A stretch of DNA of 64,000 bases from Erigeron canadensis (taxonomy: Eukaryota; Streptophyta; Magnoliopsida; Asterales; Asteraceae), in assembly GCF_010389155.1 (NCBI RefSeq), contig NC_057767.1, forward strand, positions 496,001 to 560,000, read 5' to 3'. Position 1 is the stretch's first letter, and each line of letters begins with the position of its first letter. The notes under the pieces were generated by a model. It was not told the DNA's origin and searched no databases. It worked only from the letters and a program-made list of their open reading frames with translations. Position numbers and translations under genes: made by a program. Below are positions 21,277 to 34,500 of this stretch, one piece after another.

Positions 21277-23672
21277 TTAGAAACTTGCATTTGAATTCAA
21301 GCTTCCATACATGCATGAACAAGCACAAGAAAATTCATACATGGCCCTAAAAACATCCTGCAACCCATTTTTCATATTGATCAATGATTTCTCCTTCACT
21401 TCAACACATTTCCGACGATACATTTTTTCTTCCGCTTCCAATCGTTTCTTCAACGCCTCAGTCACAACCTGTTGCTCAGCAATCGCCTCCATATCATCCA
21501 TTACATCTATATCATCCAGCTCGTCTGTATGTGTTGTTCTCTTTGATATCTTTTTGTCACACCATTCTTCAAACTTACGTGATTTCTTTATTATTTCTTG
21601 TTGCGTTTCTTCACATATGTTTTTGAGCCTCTTCTCTTCTGACTGATACTCAACCATAGTATTTATCATACATGCCAATTTGTTTATCGCCGTTTTTGTT
21701 TCTTCTTCTGGCAGCTTCTCCAATTTTTCTTGCCATGTACATAACAATGTCACCATCTTGCGATTTTGAGTATGTTTCGCAGATGAGCTATTGTTGTCCA
21801 ACGAAACTAGGTTAAGTTTTAGCCAATACATAAGTGACTTGATGAAGATTTTCTCGTGTTGGATGAGTTTTTCAAACTCACAACACCAAACCTTCAAATG
21901 AAATTGAAGTAGTTGCGTGTTAATCATATTGCACTCACATAACGATCCTTTTGCCAATTGCGAAATTTCAATATTTTGTAACGCCTGCACGATCTTCAAT
22001 TGGTGTTCGTGTTGCTTTCGCATATTCTCCCACATTATTCCAATCCTGCAAACAACTTTCAATCACTTTTCCATAAAAATGTACAGTATGAATTTATGAC
22101 AATTAGTTTCTTTTCTCGCAGGAGAAAAGGAACTGCGAAGAATTTGGGTGTAACAAATTGACTTATTTTTAGTGTACACAAATTATTAAATTGCTCTATG
22201 AATCTGAACATACTCTTTAACAAGCTGAACAAGTTTGGGGTATAGCTGTTGATCACGAAGGCGAATGATTTTTGCAATGGTTGAATCAATGAACTGTAGG
22301 TCGACGATGTATCTTGTGTGCATATGACTTACAGTTGCTTTTGTTCGTTCCAATACATCAGTGCTAGCGCCACGCTTTTTAAGTTTATCTAGTGAAGCAA
22401 CCTTTTTCTGGTATGCAAATTTCATAGCTTCACCAGTCTGTTGATCAACATCATCACTAAGTTAAGATTTACTATCAAATAAAATCGTATCGATCTCACA
22501 AACTTAACAACACAAGAAATGTTCAAATGCAGATTCTTGGTTCATAGATTTATGTTATTAAGTTTTGTTGGTTTGAAGAGAAATTAAATTCAGGCTATAT
22601 GTATTTAGTAACAAAGGACTAGAAATACAAAAAAATAAAAATAAAAAAATTGAAAACAAATCATAAGTTACCTTCATTTGATCATATAGCTTTGTCTCCC
22701 AAGCTAGCATCTTATCTAATAGTGTAACAAGACTTTCTTTCCCTTTTGAAGCAAACTCACCCTTCACAACATTGGCGATTTGTGGTCTTTCAATTGACTT
22801 GTTCCATGTGATGACGCGCATGACCCGTGTAGAATGATTAATATGGCCTAAAACCAAGCAAATGTTCATAATATCGAGTTCAGCCAAATAAATAATCGAG
22901 TTCCATAAAAATGGTCCAAACACTGTCTTGTCGTGAAAAATGTACCATATCGTCTTATCAGTCTTTTAAATTTTTTTGGCATAAGCAGATAGTTTCGCCT
23001 AAAGGTGCTGAAATGTATTCTTGAAATTGGTTCACTAAACAAGAATATAAAACCATATGATGATACAATTTGATCATATATATATATATATATACCTTGA
23101 TTATTGGCTAAATTCGAGTGGTGGTGCAACTGATCATTGGCCTTGAGAATCTTTAACACTTGATGGGCACTCTCGGAAGCTTTAAGAAAACCATCATCAA
23201 GTTCTGTGAATACATCCAACAACTTTGAATTCTCCACATTATTGGATGATGATCTAACGGGAGAAGGCCTTTTCTTGCTTTCCTTGTGAACACCATGTTG
23301 ATCACTTTGAATTTTCCGACTCATTGGTATCTCGATTCTACTACTACCTTGATTATCGTCAACTTCAACCAATCTCACATCCTCCATCAACGTAGAAAAA
23401 AAGTCCCACGCCACATCTTTCTTCGTTAGACAAAGAGTATCATAAGAAGACGGATGTGGAGGCACACGAGAGAGGTCATCGTCGTTGGATTGGAGCTCAT
23501 CGTGGGCATAGTCACTAAGGGCGATACCAGTGTTTTTAAGGGCAGTGACATACGCAAAGTGGGCATTGGCAAATGCATTACAAGCAGAGATTGATTGTTT
23601 CAAAAATGTTTTTCTTTTTTTGCACTGATTTATAGTTTCTATGTTGTTAATCTTTGATGGAGAACACCCCAT
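21277..23672 (-). CDS. DUF630/DUF632 domain protein, 4 exons
   Basis: A plant-specific protein of 581 residues. Exons on the minus strand: 23096-23672, 22672-22847, 22214-22437, 21277-22045; joins keep the frame (SNLANNQG/HINHSTRVMRVITW, DQMK/TGEAMKFAYQKK, LVQLVKE/IGIMWENMRKQ). The N-terminus MGCSPSK is a likely myristoylation signal and opens the DUF630 domain (residues 1-60, with CKKRKTFLKQSISACNAFA). DUF632 starts near LLDVFTELDDGFLKASESAH and runs to the end, with coiled-coil segments, HTRYIVDLQFIDSTI, RDQQLYPKLVQLV and a C-terminal coiled coil around EALKKRLEAEEKMYRRK. Relatives act at membranes or in leaf morphology and nitrate signalling, but the specific role here is unknown. It is shorter than many family members because the proline-rich middle is reduced. 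Confidence 0.9.
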
Positions 23673-24229
23673 GTTTCTTGTGTTTTAAGATCTGATGTGT
23701 GTTTTCAACCAATAAACTTGGTGTGCATTTTAATTAGTCACTAAAATGTGGAAAGAAATATATGTATAAGTATATAGAATGTTGGCCTTATGAGGATTAT
23801 TCCAATGTTTGATTGTTGGAAAACTAGATGTACATTAATATCCCAATAATGGAATGTTATGCCATACTTCCAAACTAATTTCCAAATTTTGCTGACATAT
23901 ATCTCTATATAAAGCTAATTTTTGGTATCAATTAAGATCCAGAAAAGTGAATTAAAACAAACCTAAAGATCAAGTCAATGAAATAAAAGCTATAGAGCAA
24001 CTGAGCAAGTCAATGATAGATGTTGAAATCTTCGTAGATTTCCCTTTTTAACTTAACGAGATATGTCACCTTGTCGTTGCCCCGGAAGACATCACATTTG
24101 TTAACGATTTAGAAAAAATATTATTTAAGAGATAATGTGCCATAAACTTTTTGAAGAAAACATGTATTATTCAAATTATTAAAAACTGACATTTGTCAGT
24201 TAAAAAATGAACTGTAAAAGTTTTGTGTG

Positions 24230-25110
24230 AAAGTGAAAGTCGTTCGCGTAAAAGTTTATTGCTAAAAGTGTAAGTGACTTAAATGTTGTGGTGAAAATAA
24301 AAGAAAATGAAAAATTTTAAAAATTTAGTACTAAAAGTATAAGGGGTTAAAATGTTGTGGTGAAAATAAAATGAATAGAAAATTTATTATACTTTAGGAC
24401 TTTTCCCGTACATTTCTTTTTTATATATGTGTTAAAAAGTTTGTTGGTAAAGTGTAATAGGTTAAAATGTTGTAGTTAAAATAAAAGATTATCAAAAAGT
24501 AGAAAAATTTAGTGCTAAAAGTGTAAGGAGTTAGAATTTTGTTAAGAAAATAAAAAAATTAAAAAGTTTACTAAGAATTATAAAAGTTTTGTTTTAGAAG
24601 TGTAAAGAGTGAAACTATTGTTGTGAAAATAAAAAATAAAATAAAAAGTATACTAATCTGTACACATTTTCTCGTACCTTAAAATAAAAGAAAATTAAAA
24701 ACTATAAAAGTTTAGTGTTAAAAGTGTAAAGAGTTAAAATATTGTGGTGAAAATAAAAAAAAATACAAAGTTTACTAAAAAATATTATAGTTTAGTGCTA
24801 AAAGTGTAAAGATTGAAAGTTTTGTGTTGAAAATAAAAAAAAGTAAAAAGTTTACTAAAAAGTATTTTAGTTTAGTGCTAAATGTATAAAGATTGAAACT
24901 TCCGTGGTGAAAGTAAAAAGAATAAAAAATATACTATTACTAAAAAATATTATAGTTTATTGCTAAAAGTGTAAAGATTGAAAGTTTTGTGGTGAAAATA
25001 AATAAAAAAAAAGTTTACTAAAAAGTATTATAGTTTGATGCTAAAAATGTAAAGATTGAAACTTATGTGGTAAAAATAAAAAGAAATAAAAAATATACTA
25101 TTCTTTACAC
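24230..25110. repeat. degenerate tandem array of about 80-base AT-rich units
   Basis: About ten diverged copies of a unit containing TTTAGTGCTAAAAGTGTAAA, then GATTGAAA-TTTTGTGGTGAA, AATAAAAA and AAGTTTACTAAAAA. The copies are best aligned from about 24700 onwards; the left ones are more diverged and one carries an insertion. A/T content is extreme and there is no coding frame. It lies in the roughly 3.5 kb gene gap upstream of the DUF630/DUF632 gene. Confidence 0.75.
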
Positions 25111-26121
25111 GCTTTTCAAGAGTTTGTTTTTAATATATATATATTATAATGTGATACAAAATACTAACAACAAGCTTTGGAAACTATCATTAACGTGTAT
25201 AAAAAAAGCTTTATCTGATTTTTGATTAAATTCCAAAGATCAATTTTAGAACATTATTGTTGTAAGGGGTTTGCTAAATACAACCCTTAGGGCTGTGTCT
25301 AAGATACATAAATTATTTGTACATTTATCATGAAAATTAGAAGGTGAGTTTTAAATTAGAAGGTACAAGTCATTTTATACGCGTTAAATACTGAAATAAA
25401 TAAGTAGTTGTATATGACACGAAAGAAACAGACAAACATGAGACACATAATTAGTGCGTATTGGTAACAGCCACAGTTTTCTATTAGAGTTTGAGGCCTA
25501 GCTATTTCTTACGGTTGTGGCGGTCAATTAAGCGGGTTTTTTATTCTCCATATTTTCAAGATTATATTCTATAGTAGACATTCTTGTAATTTAAAAATAA
25601 GAATAAGATATAGTTTGTTAGATCATCGATTTTGTCCATCCTTAGGCTTTAGGCACCAAAAATGGATGCGAGCACAAAATCCTCTTCTCATTTCTATAAG
25701 AAAATTTGGGTATGAGGTGGAAAAAGGCATGTCCTGATCTCAAACATATTCTTTTTGAGAAAAAAAAATTAAGGTTCAAATCCTGACAATGACGTATTAT
25801 GAAATAGTTTTTAAATTAGTTTAGATATAGGATATGCTGTTAAAAAAAACCTATTCTCTTAAATCTTCATACTTTCGAAAAGTTAAAATATCGAGTACGA
25901 GTAACAAAGATAAATAATTTTTATAATAGTCTAATTCTAAATGATTAGGCAATTGAAGGTATGAGAATTAAGGAGCGTTTCTTTCTTTCTTTCTTTCTTT
26001 TTCTTACGTAATTTTAGAAAATAAAAATGAACAAAAAATGACACGCGAAAGAAATCTGATTATAAAGTCACAATAAACATTTTTGGAAAGTAAACTTTTT
26101 TATAATTCTTATTATTATTTA
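25111..26121. other. gene-free AT-rich DNA
   Basis: No gene seen. A (TTTC)n microsatellite lies at about 25977-26000. Confidence 0.5.
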
Positions 26122-26564
26122 CGAGAACGGTACCCGTACGTTGCAGCGGTGATGGAGGTGATGGCAGGGAGGTGATGTAATGGCGGCGGTGATGGGTGAT
26201 CTACCTGACGGACTCCGCCCTTAGCCGTATGAACTCCGCCATCGGATTTAAAATTCGTCGAAAGTATATTGAATGACCAATCTAATGAAAGAGCATGGAA
26301 TTTTATGAACAACCATATAATTTTTATAATTTATCGATGTACGGTTATTGAGATAAAAGATTTTGAATGAATTAGAATAATAAAATGATTTATGGAGGAG
26401 AGAGAAAAAAAAATGATTGGTTAAGATTTGAAGAGAGAGAAAGAGTATTATAGTTATTTTAGTTAGATATAGAATAGATATGAGAGACATTTTGGGAAGG
26501 TACTTAAAATCAATATTGAATTTTAAGTTCAATGTTGAAAATCTGCTTTATAATAGTATACAGA
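26122..26564 (-). mobile_element. small non-autonomous Helitron
   Basis: Read on the minus strand, the 5' end is TCTGTATACTATTATAAAGC (starting at 26564, next to a host T). The 3' end has a GC-rich hairpin CCGCTGCAACGTACGGG followed by ACCGTTCTCG at 26122. This order (TC start, subterminal hairpin, near-CTRR end, no target duplication) is that of a plant Helitron. The last bases CTCG deviate from CTRR. A 3' end with almost the same hairpin occurs at 53221. The interior is non-coding, with short GGCGGCGGTGATGG-like repeats. Confidence 0.55.
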
Positions 26565-27158
26565 TTTAGAGTACTTAATATTCGACGTCAACGAATACCT
26601 TGTTATATAATGGTGAATTCTTAAACATATTTTAAACTACAAGGTATAAACTATGAAATATAAAACCACTAGGATGTTACACAACATTTAACATATGCCA
26701 TTCGTAGAATATTCTTAAGTGAACCATAACTTTGGATAAAACGAAAGATGACTCCCGCGAATTAATCTTAAAGATATTCGGATGAATAGTAATATTTGAA
26801 GAGTGATATGCATCGATACACAACATTTATTAAGAAGTTGTTACATCCTATGAATTTTGATTTATAATTTAATACACTTTTTCACACTGATTGTAACTTA
26901 ATCACATCAAAGTAGTTGAAAATTATAGCTTATGCATATCCTTCCTTCCGACCTTCCTTTTCTTGCCAGTTTATTATGATTCAATTCAAATGATCTCAAA
27001 CATTAACTTGTATAAATTATCATGATCAACGGTTATAAAGGCATCGAATGACATGACACGATCCATCGGTCAAATTTGGCATTTTGAGAGTCACATCCAT
27101 ATATGCATGCACCTAGCGACACCTCCCAACATAACTCTTAAGGCCTAAGATTTTTTGT
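26565..27158. other. intergenic DNA upstream of the coatomer-like gene
   Basis: AT-rich, no coding frame. The last 100 to 200 bases include GGCCTAAG and other promoter-proximal sequence before the TATA box at 27161. Confidence 0.5.
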
Positions 27159-27160
27159 AG

Positions 27161-27170
27161 TATATATATA
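27161..27170 (+). promoter_or_regulatory. TATA box of the coatomer beta-prime-like gene
   Basis: A TATATATATA run is followed 20-40 bases later by a pyrimidine-rich start-like region and an A/C-rich leader (CACCAACAATTCAAAC) before the ATG at 27266. Position and leader type support a transcription start near 27190-27200. Confidence 0.55.
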
Positions 27171-27265
27171 ACAACACATGTTCATCCTGCCTTCAACCAA
27201 TTACATATTCACCAACAATTCAAACATATTTCATTATCCTTGATTTAAGAAGAAAGAAAAAAAAA

Positions 27266-29736
27266 ATGGTTAGCTTTTCTCTATTTATTCTTTTCAATTC
27301 TTTTTCTATTTTTTTTTTTTTTTTTTTTTTTTGCTAAAGTGAAGTATATGCATGCAATACCGTTATGATATATCCAACTTTTAAAATATCCTAGTCTAAT
27401 CTTATCTCATCTAAATATATATTTAAAAACCAATTGACATGTCATAACTCTTAATTTCTTTAAATTAAATTACTAAACATTTGATTAAATTATATTATCT
27501 AAAAATATATACATAAGTTATATATTAAAAAATATGGTCCTACAAAAAAAAAACTTTAATATTAATTATATTAATAATTATAAAAAAAAGTCTAATTAAT
27601 TTATATATTTTGTTTTTCATCACAAATTTACACATTTTAGCTTTTTTAAAATAGATTTTTATCTTTATAATATATATTCCAGAAGACAACTAACATTACG
27701 ATGATGTAGACAACTTTATATTCACGTTTGTCAGTATATGATTATTCTAAATTTAAGCATATATATATATATGAAATCGTCTATATGTCAAAGAGTTTTA
27801 CACCTAAATATAGACATGAGATAACCCTATATTCATTTTCGTTACGTGAAAGCGATAATCAAGAAGACGCGCGCAAAGGCAACCCTATGTTCACTTTTTT
27901 GTTTTATCTATTTTAAAACACACGTCCAGTGACCCGTATATGTAACACAAACTATATATATCTCTCGTTACATGTATTGTTGTTAACGTTATCATTGAAA
28001 TGTAACACTAGCTGTGAATCTATGATATTATGTATCTGACAATTAATTGCGATTATTTTAGTACGTTGACACTAATTTAATTATTTCTTTTTAACCTTCT
28101 GGCTTTTGTTCGGGATGCAATACAAATCTTGGTTCAATAGACTTTCACCATTGAGATCAAGGTAACATATACACATTACCCTTTTACTTATGTTATCTCT
28201 ATCGCCTAAAAAAAAAAAAAGAAAAGTATGATGAATCTTGTTTGTAACTTTTTTTGTTTCGATCTCAGAAAACATTTGAAGAAAGATCCGAAAGAGTAAA
28301 ATCAATCGACTTGCATCCTACCCAACCATGGTAATAATTAATTAATGAACTTTTCACTTGAGTTCACATACTCATTTTTTAGTTTAATTTGTTATCAATC
28401 TGTTTTTTTGACACTTTGTTTGTTTATCTTGTTGAAGGGCCTTGTTAGGTTTATATTCGGGTAAAGTTTCTATCTGGAATTATAACTCTCAAGTAAGTAT
28501 TCCATAATCGTTGATTTCGTGTTTTTAATTCATTTCTCATTTTTGTCATATGTACTGATAAATATCATTTTTTATTTATTTTTTTAATTTCAAGACAACA
28601 GAGAAGTCTTTTGAAGTCGCTAAGTCTCCTGGTAAATGAACACTTTTTCAACCATCTAGTTATATATTTATATTTAAACATATACGGTAATTAACAATAA
28701 TGCTGACTTGTATATTTTATAGTACGAACTGCAAAATTTATAGCACACAAGGAATGGATAATCGCGGGGGCTGATGACGGTTTGATACGTGTATACAACT
28801 ATAACACAATGGATAGCGTTGTAGAATTTGAGGCACATTCGGATTTCCTTAGGTCCTTGGCTGTGCATCCGTCTCTTCCATACGTACTTTCTGCATCCGA
28901 CGACAAACTTATAAAGCTATGGGATTGGGAGAACGGATGGAAATGCACAAAAACATTTCAAGGACATGAACATTATGTCATGAAAGTTGCATTTAATCCC
29001 AAAGACACCAACCTATTTGCAAGTGTATCACTTGATTGTACCCTCAAGGTATTTTGAACAAAACTATGAATATTCTTAACCTAAGAAATTTGTTAACAAG
29101 TTTTGATTCTAAAACCTTGTATATGTTTGTCTACTTTTCTAGTATTGGAACCTTGGTGCTGTGGATCCAAGTTTGTCAATTGAAGCTCATTCCAAAGGAG
29201 TGAATTGGGTGGAATTTTTTGAGAATGATGAAAAATTGTATTTTGTCACAGGATCTGACGATTACACAAGCAAGGTGTGTATCTATCTATCTATTCTCTT
29301 TTACTACTACTTTTTATCTTATTTCTAATGCCGTACATCAATGACTTATATAAGAGCACATTTTTGTCAATTAGGTTTGGGACTACGAAACTGCAGCTAG
29401 TGTTCAAACACTTGAAGGCCACACAAATAATGTTACATCCATTCAATATGTTCACTCTGACACAAGTTATATCATTACTGGATCTGAAGACAAAACTGTT
29501 AGTATTTGGAATGCGGAAACTTACAAAGTAGACCATGTGTTTACCTCTGAACTTGGTCGCGTTTGGACTATCGGATTTATAAAAGACTCGTCACGGTAAG
29601 TCTTTTTAATCCAGAATCAAATATTTGCTTCGTTTTATATATAAGAGAAACTCATGGCGTCTCATTTGAAAACAGGGTTCTACTTGGTTGTGATGAAGGA
29701 ATAATCATGTGTGAAGTCATCTCTACTCGTTCTTAA
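27266..29736 (+). CDS. coatomer beta-prime-like protein, first WD40 propeller only
   Basis: Predicted 305-residue WD40 protein. Exons: 27266-27268 (ATG alone), 28141-28161, 28269-28330, 28438-28492, 28595-28631, 28723-29048, 29143-29274, 29375-29595, 29676-29736; all are GT-AG and in frame. It matches the N-terminal propeller of beta-prime-COP (COPB2), the COPI coat subunit that binds dilysine retrieval signals: [53 protein letters not shown] and [18 protein letters not shown]17, K19, R61, D100 and D119 sit where I recall yeast beta-prime-COP R15, K17, R59, D98 and D117 binding the cargo tail. It stops with EVISTRS where full-length proteins (about 900 residues) enter the second propeller; the solenoid part is missing. 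The ATG-only first exon is inferred, because the frame of the second exon meets a TAG upstream and AATAG/ACT is a good acceptor. Confidence 0.85.
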
Positions 29737-30381
29737 GCAAATCATGATCGAATCCTTTTATGTATGGTGATATGTTACTCACGATCTCGTCCTTGCATTA
29801 CGCCTTGTTCTTTATGTTGTTTATTAGAATGTCGTTTCAAATCGTTGATCAATATGTATTATGTGTCCTATACTCCTATTCTGTTCTATGTATGTCTTAC
29901 TGTCTTAGAATATATTGTACCTGTATGACTTTTTAAGTTATGCACTTTGTATCCTACATATAATAAAAGATAAGAAAGTTAATACGTTATTGGTCTATTG
30001 CATTATGGTAATATGATCATGGAAATAATGATCTATCTTTATATATCTACATATATTGTTATAAAAATAGCACTTTTATAAACAGCAAGTTTGTTAAATA
30101 GTTGACACCAACGGTTAAAAAAATCAGCTCACTGGCTTCGATGATCTTTCAGTTCGTTTTAATAGGCTTTTTTCTTTGAAAAAATCTAGTGTTTAATAGG
30201 TTATCTGAAAGTATATATGTCATCAGAGCTCCTGTTGGTTGTGGTGGGTGGCCGAACCAGTAGGAGCAATCAGTGGTGTTCAGCCCCTTCAAACCAACAC
30301 AACTTATATAAATTCTCATTTCAAAAGTTAAAATAACATGATTTTCTTCATTTGGCCCCTCAATCAAGCAACCGACCCCCT
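29737..30381. other. 3' flank of the coatomer-like gene
   Basis: Likely 3' UTR to about 29960, with an AATAAAAGA signal at 29961. Then AT-rich DNA and unassigned sequence with no gene. Confidence 0.45.
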
Positions 30382-30501
30382 AAATGGTAGACGGTAGTGA
30401 CTAAGCACCTTGTCTTTAAAGTGAGGTCTAAAGTTCGATTCCTCGCCCATAAGATAATTATAACATATTTGCTTCTCGATGAAAAAGCCTGCTGGAAAAA
30501 A
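30382..30501 (+). mobile_element. tRNA-derived SINE-like repeat
   Basis: An A-box-like GTAGTGACTAAGCACC (about 30394-30409) and a B-box-like GGTCTAAAGTTCGATTCC (30425-30442) are followed by a short body and an A-rich tail (GGAAAAAAAC near 30494). This is the layout of a plant SINE. Ends are approximate, and no target duplication was confirmed. Confidence 0.4.
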
Positions 30502-31579
30502 ACTAAGCAAACAAATATTTGGTAGAGTTATGATTGCAAAACTCAGATATTCTGATGCCAACATAATCAGTTTTCAGTCCCACTTTTGTCGAAACTGACT
30601 CTCTTTTTACCGACTAAACTTGTCAGAATTGTATATACTTTCTCTTTTTACTTAATACTTACTAAACGGCACCGTTTCCATGTGCCTTTAGGCTAAACTC
30701 ACCACAAAAAGTTCAAGGTTAGCGCTGCACATGACACCATACCAAACCAATGCTATACGTTACAAATACAGTATACATTCTCAAATTTACATACTTGTAC
30801 GGTCCAGCTTTATGTCATTGCATAGCACCCTAGTTAAAGTCCTCTAATTTACATTACTGTAAATTGATAAGCTTTTAAATCCTTAGAAGCGGCGCCAGGC
30901 CAGAAGAGAATCTAAGAGGCCTAAGAGGTTTACAATATTCGGATGTGTCTCACAGTTACACTTGATGCCTTGTTTAATATCAAATTTCGAACCTATGTTC
31001 ATCTAAAGAAAACCCAGGCTTTTATCTTCGAAGCAGAAAGAGCGCTTCCCTAACTGCACTTCTTCTTTCCCCTTATTCCCTTAGACAAGCATTACATCCT
31101 CATGATTGAAGTGTGCAGAGATACTTAAGGGAAATGAAGACGTCCGGTTATTCCATCTATGCAAAAGGGTGAGCTAAAGAGGTTCAATCCTGAGTCAAGG
31201 CTAGTCGGTCAGTAGTAGCTAAAGGTGAAATTGGCAGGACAGGGGGTTTGGGTAGCGGTTCAACATGGAAAACTTGGTATGAGGTCGCAACATGCATGTC
31301 AATTTGTAATGTTTGGGTTCATCCTATAGAAGTCCGTTTGAATCTGTAAATTGGTGTGTCAAGTATGATTAAAAGTTATACTATATCAATAACATCTTAT
31401 TATAAAATGAAATAAGAAATCATGCATAAAATACGCTTTAGGTGACAGTTTACTAACAAAGACTAAATCTTTTCAATGATAAAACACAATCCAATGAACA
31501 CCCCTACAATCCATATCCACCAATCCATAAATAAACGGGTAGAACTTGTTACCTCTAATACTGATTCCTGCTCTAAAGT
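30502..31579. other. intergenic DNA and probable 3' UTR of the methyltransferase gene
   Basis: No gene seen. The part nearest 31579 is probably the minus-strand 3' UTR of the methyltransferase. The block 30880-31320 is of more balanced composition but has no recognisable frame. Confidence 0.45.
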
Positions 31580-34500
31580 TCAAATTACAGAGTTCCTTTC
31601 TCTTGCATACTTGATTTGCCAGAGCTCTACATCCTGTCCTCGATCGTAATTACTCGCATACTGAGGGATCTCTGTAAGATCAATTCGTGTACCAGCAAAG
31701 GCACATAAAGATCCATTCTGAAGCTCCATTTGCTCTGCATCCCCATTCATCAGAAATTGACCAGTGGTTAATGGTGATGTTCAGAAGTGTCAACTAGACC
31801 TATTTACTAGTGAAGGGGTTAATTAGGGTTAACTTGTGTGCCTATATATGTAGGTCAAATGCGTCAAATTGTTTAAAAGTCATCCGAAGTGTCTTTAGAT
31901 ACATGGAGCCTTCTAAATTGTTTTATTATGAACAAGGTTGGACTATTGATATTCAATATAAGTTACATATAAAGATACAGATGTTCTAATCGTAATTAGC
32001 ACATTAATCATTTGTAGAGATAAATTTTTTATAAAATGTTTGAGGAAAACACCATGTTTTGACGCATACTAAAATTACCGGCTAGCTACAATACCCAACC
32101 CCTCTGACCCAACTATTTAGCCACCTCTAAGAATAATGGATCGACTTTCACAAGAAGGGACCTTACCATTTTCATCCCTTACATAACTTCGAAAACATGA
32201 GTACCCATTTGCAACAACATCAAGGTCATCAAGACTGAAGTTGTAACGCTTTTCAAGAGCCAAATATAACACCTGAACAAGATGAGCACATTATCAGATA
32301 TCAAGATGAGCCAAATATAACACCTGAACTTGAAGCCCTGATGCAAACGTAACATTATTTTGCAAGTACCATGTTCAAACTGTGTGACATTAATCTCTCT
32401 AAAGTATTGAATAGTGCATCGGTGAGATCATCACTATAAATTACATCAGCAGCTACCAGCAAAGACGCCCTCTTAAGTTCTTCAAGTTCTGATAAGTTCC
32501 AAGTATAACTACATTACAAAAGCACATTGAGTCCTGAACATTCATTAGTAGAGATGGCAAAGTAACCCCAATAGTGGAAAAAATGGGTCAACTTGGGTTC
32601 CATTAGAGGGCAAATTGGTAAAATGAATAAAAAAAATGCTAAAATGAAAACGAGCCGCGTGGGTCAAAAATCACCGAAAATATCCAATTGCATAAAACCT
32701 CCTAAATCATTTATATAATCAATGAAACATTATAGTTTTCTAATCAAACTTAAAACAGCAATTAGTCGTTAACTCTAAGAAACCAAAGACATAAAAGTTT
32801 GTGCGGGTCAACCCAGCCCACCTATTTTGACATCCTATACAGCCAGTGACCCGCCTATTTTTTACATTTATTGGTTAAACAAAAGTGGATACAGTGAGCA
32901 AGTAGATATGGCACTGTTGTCACCTTTCACAAGATGCAGTACTGCCTCGCCTAGGGGGGCATGAAGCCTTCCAATCAAGTTCACGAACATAAACTGAACT
33001 TTTAGAAGGTATAATTGCAGAATTGAGTTGAACATTCCTAGCACAATTTTCAAGTATCTCGACCCCATGATCTGTCAACACATAAGACGAATTTAAGCAG
33101 TGAGGACTCAAGAATGAGAGGAATTGCACAAATGTAAGTTGCAATGTCCTCTAAGAAGACAATTTTGACACTTATATTTATAAATAGGTCGTGTTAAGTT
33201 ATGTCTGCCTCTACTGGTCAAACAATAATTGATAAACAGGCCGAATGGGTTCATAGTCGCCCAAAGTATGTTTTTACGCATACTAGATTCTCAAGTATGC
33301 AATAAATTTTTTTAATTATAATATAAAAACATACACAAATTATTTCAGGTCAAGCCAACCCTTTTTCGTAAAGTTATTACCATTTGACCTGTTACCCAAC
33401 ATACCATTTTTTTTACCTCTATCTAGCATGATAACCAGATCTCCCCAAAAAAAAGTTAAAGCAAAAGGACGAGGGGAGGGTACCAACAAGGCAGTATCTT
33501 TGCATGCATACCTGTCAAAAAGATTGTTTTAGCAACCCGTGCAAGTAGCATCCCAACCAAGCCTGGTAAGGGAAAAAGAAAAGAAATCCTGTAATGTAAA
33601 CACTGATGTCTCAGATTCAAACAATTGCAGAACTAAAGTGCATGCTCAAAGTTAAAAGTAAAAACAAGTAGATCTAACTATCTTAGTTGTTAGTTCTTTA
33701 TGGCTCTGAAGCAAGTTCAATGTTTAAGATCTGATAGCAGCCACATACAAATTAAAGGGTGGTTTCATTTGCATTCTAAGCTGATTATTTGATTATTTCA
33801 ACTTGAAATCACTATAATTAATTCATATTGTTTGTATGCACAGATTCTATTTCTGATTATTTAACTATACAAATGTAAAATGTAATTACCTCCGTTACAC
33901 TTATCAAACATCTAAATTTCTCCATAAAAATGTCTTTTTTAGTCCAGTATATATTAATAATTAGATGACCTTAACTGAACAAGCACTTAAATAATCGATT
34001 TCCTTATAACTACAATTCCATATAGCACAAGCATATCCAAACACTAACTTCTATAGCCCATTTTATTTTACTATTACTAAAATCTAATTTCGATGATTCA
34101 GTACCATATATCACTTTCAAAATGTCCATCCAAAGACCTCTCCATAACAAAGTAGAATGTTCTACTATATTCCTATATATGTGTAAGATTTGCGTTCAAG
34201 CAAAAGAGCACCAGGAGCATGTGATTCACATTAAACAAAAAAAACATTTACATTTTCCAATGGACTCATGTTTAATGTTAACCAACTGAATTAGGATATG
34301 GTCCAAGAAAAAATAAATTGACACTGAAGTTTTTATATAGCAGGACACCTGCTAAAAAGAAACGTAAGAAATACTTTTTTTTTTTTATCAAAATTACCTG
34401 TACCAGCACCAAGTTCTACTGCCACAATCCCATCAAACTCAGATGAAGTGAACATTTTATGCAAAACAAGATCGGAGAGTACTAGTTCAGCTCTCCAAAC

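Noticed and set aside
21311..21646. Plus-strand frames of 80-111 codons
   Set aside because: They are antisense shadows of exon 4 of the DUF630/DUF632 gene.
33160..33425. A separate well-bounded MITE in intron 5 of the methyltransferase gene
   Set aside because: Only the right end (TACCATTTTTTTTACCTCTA-like) is convincing and the left end is unclear, so it is only mentioned with the family.
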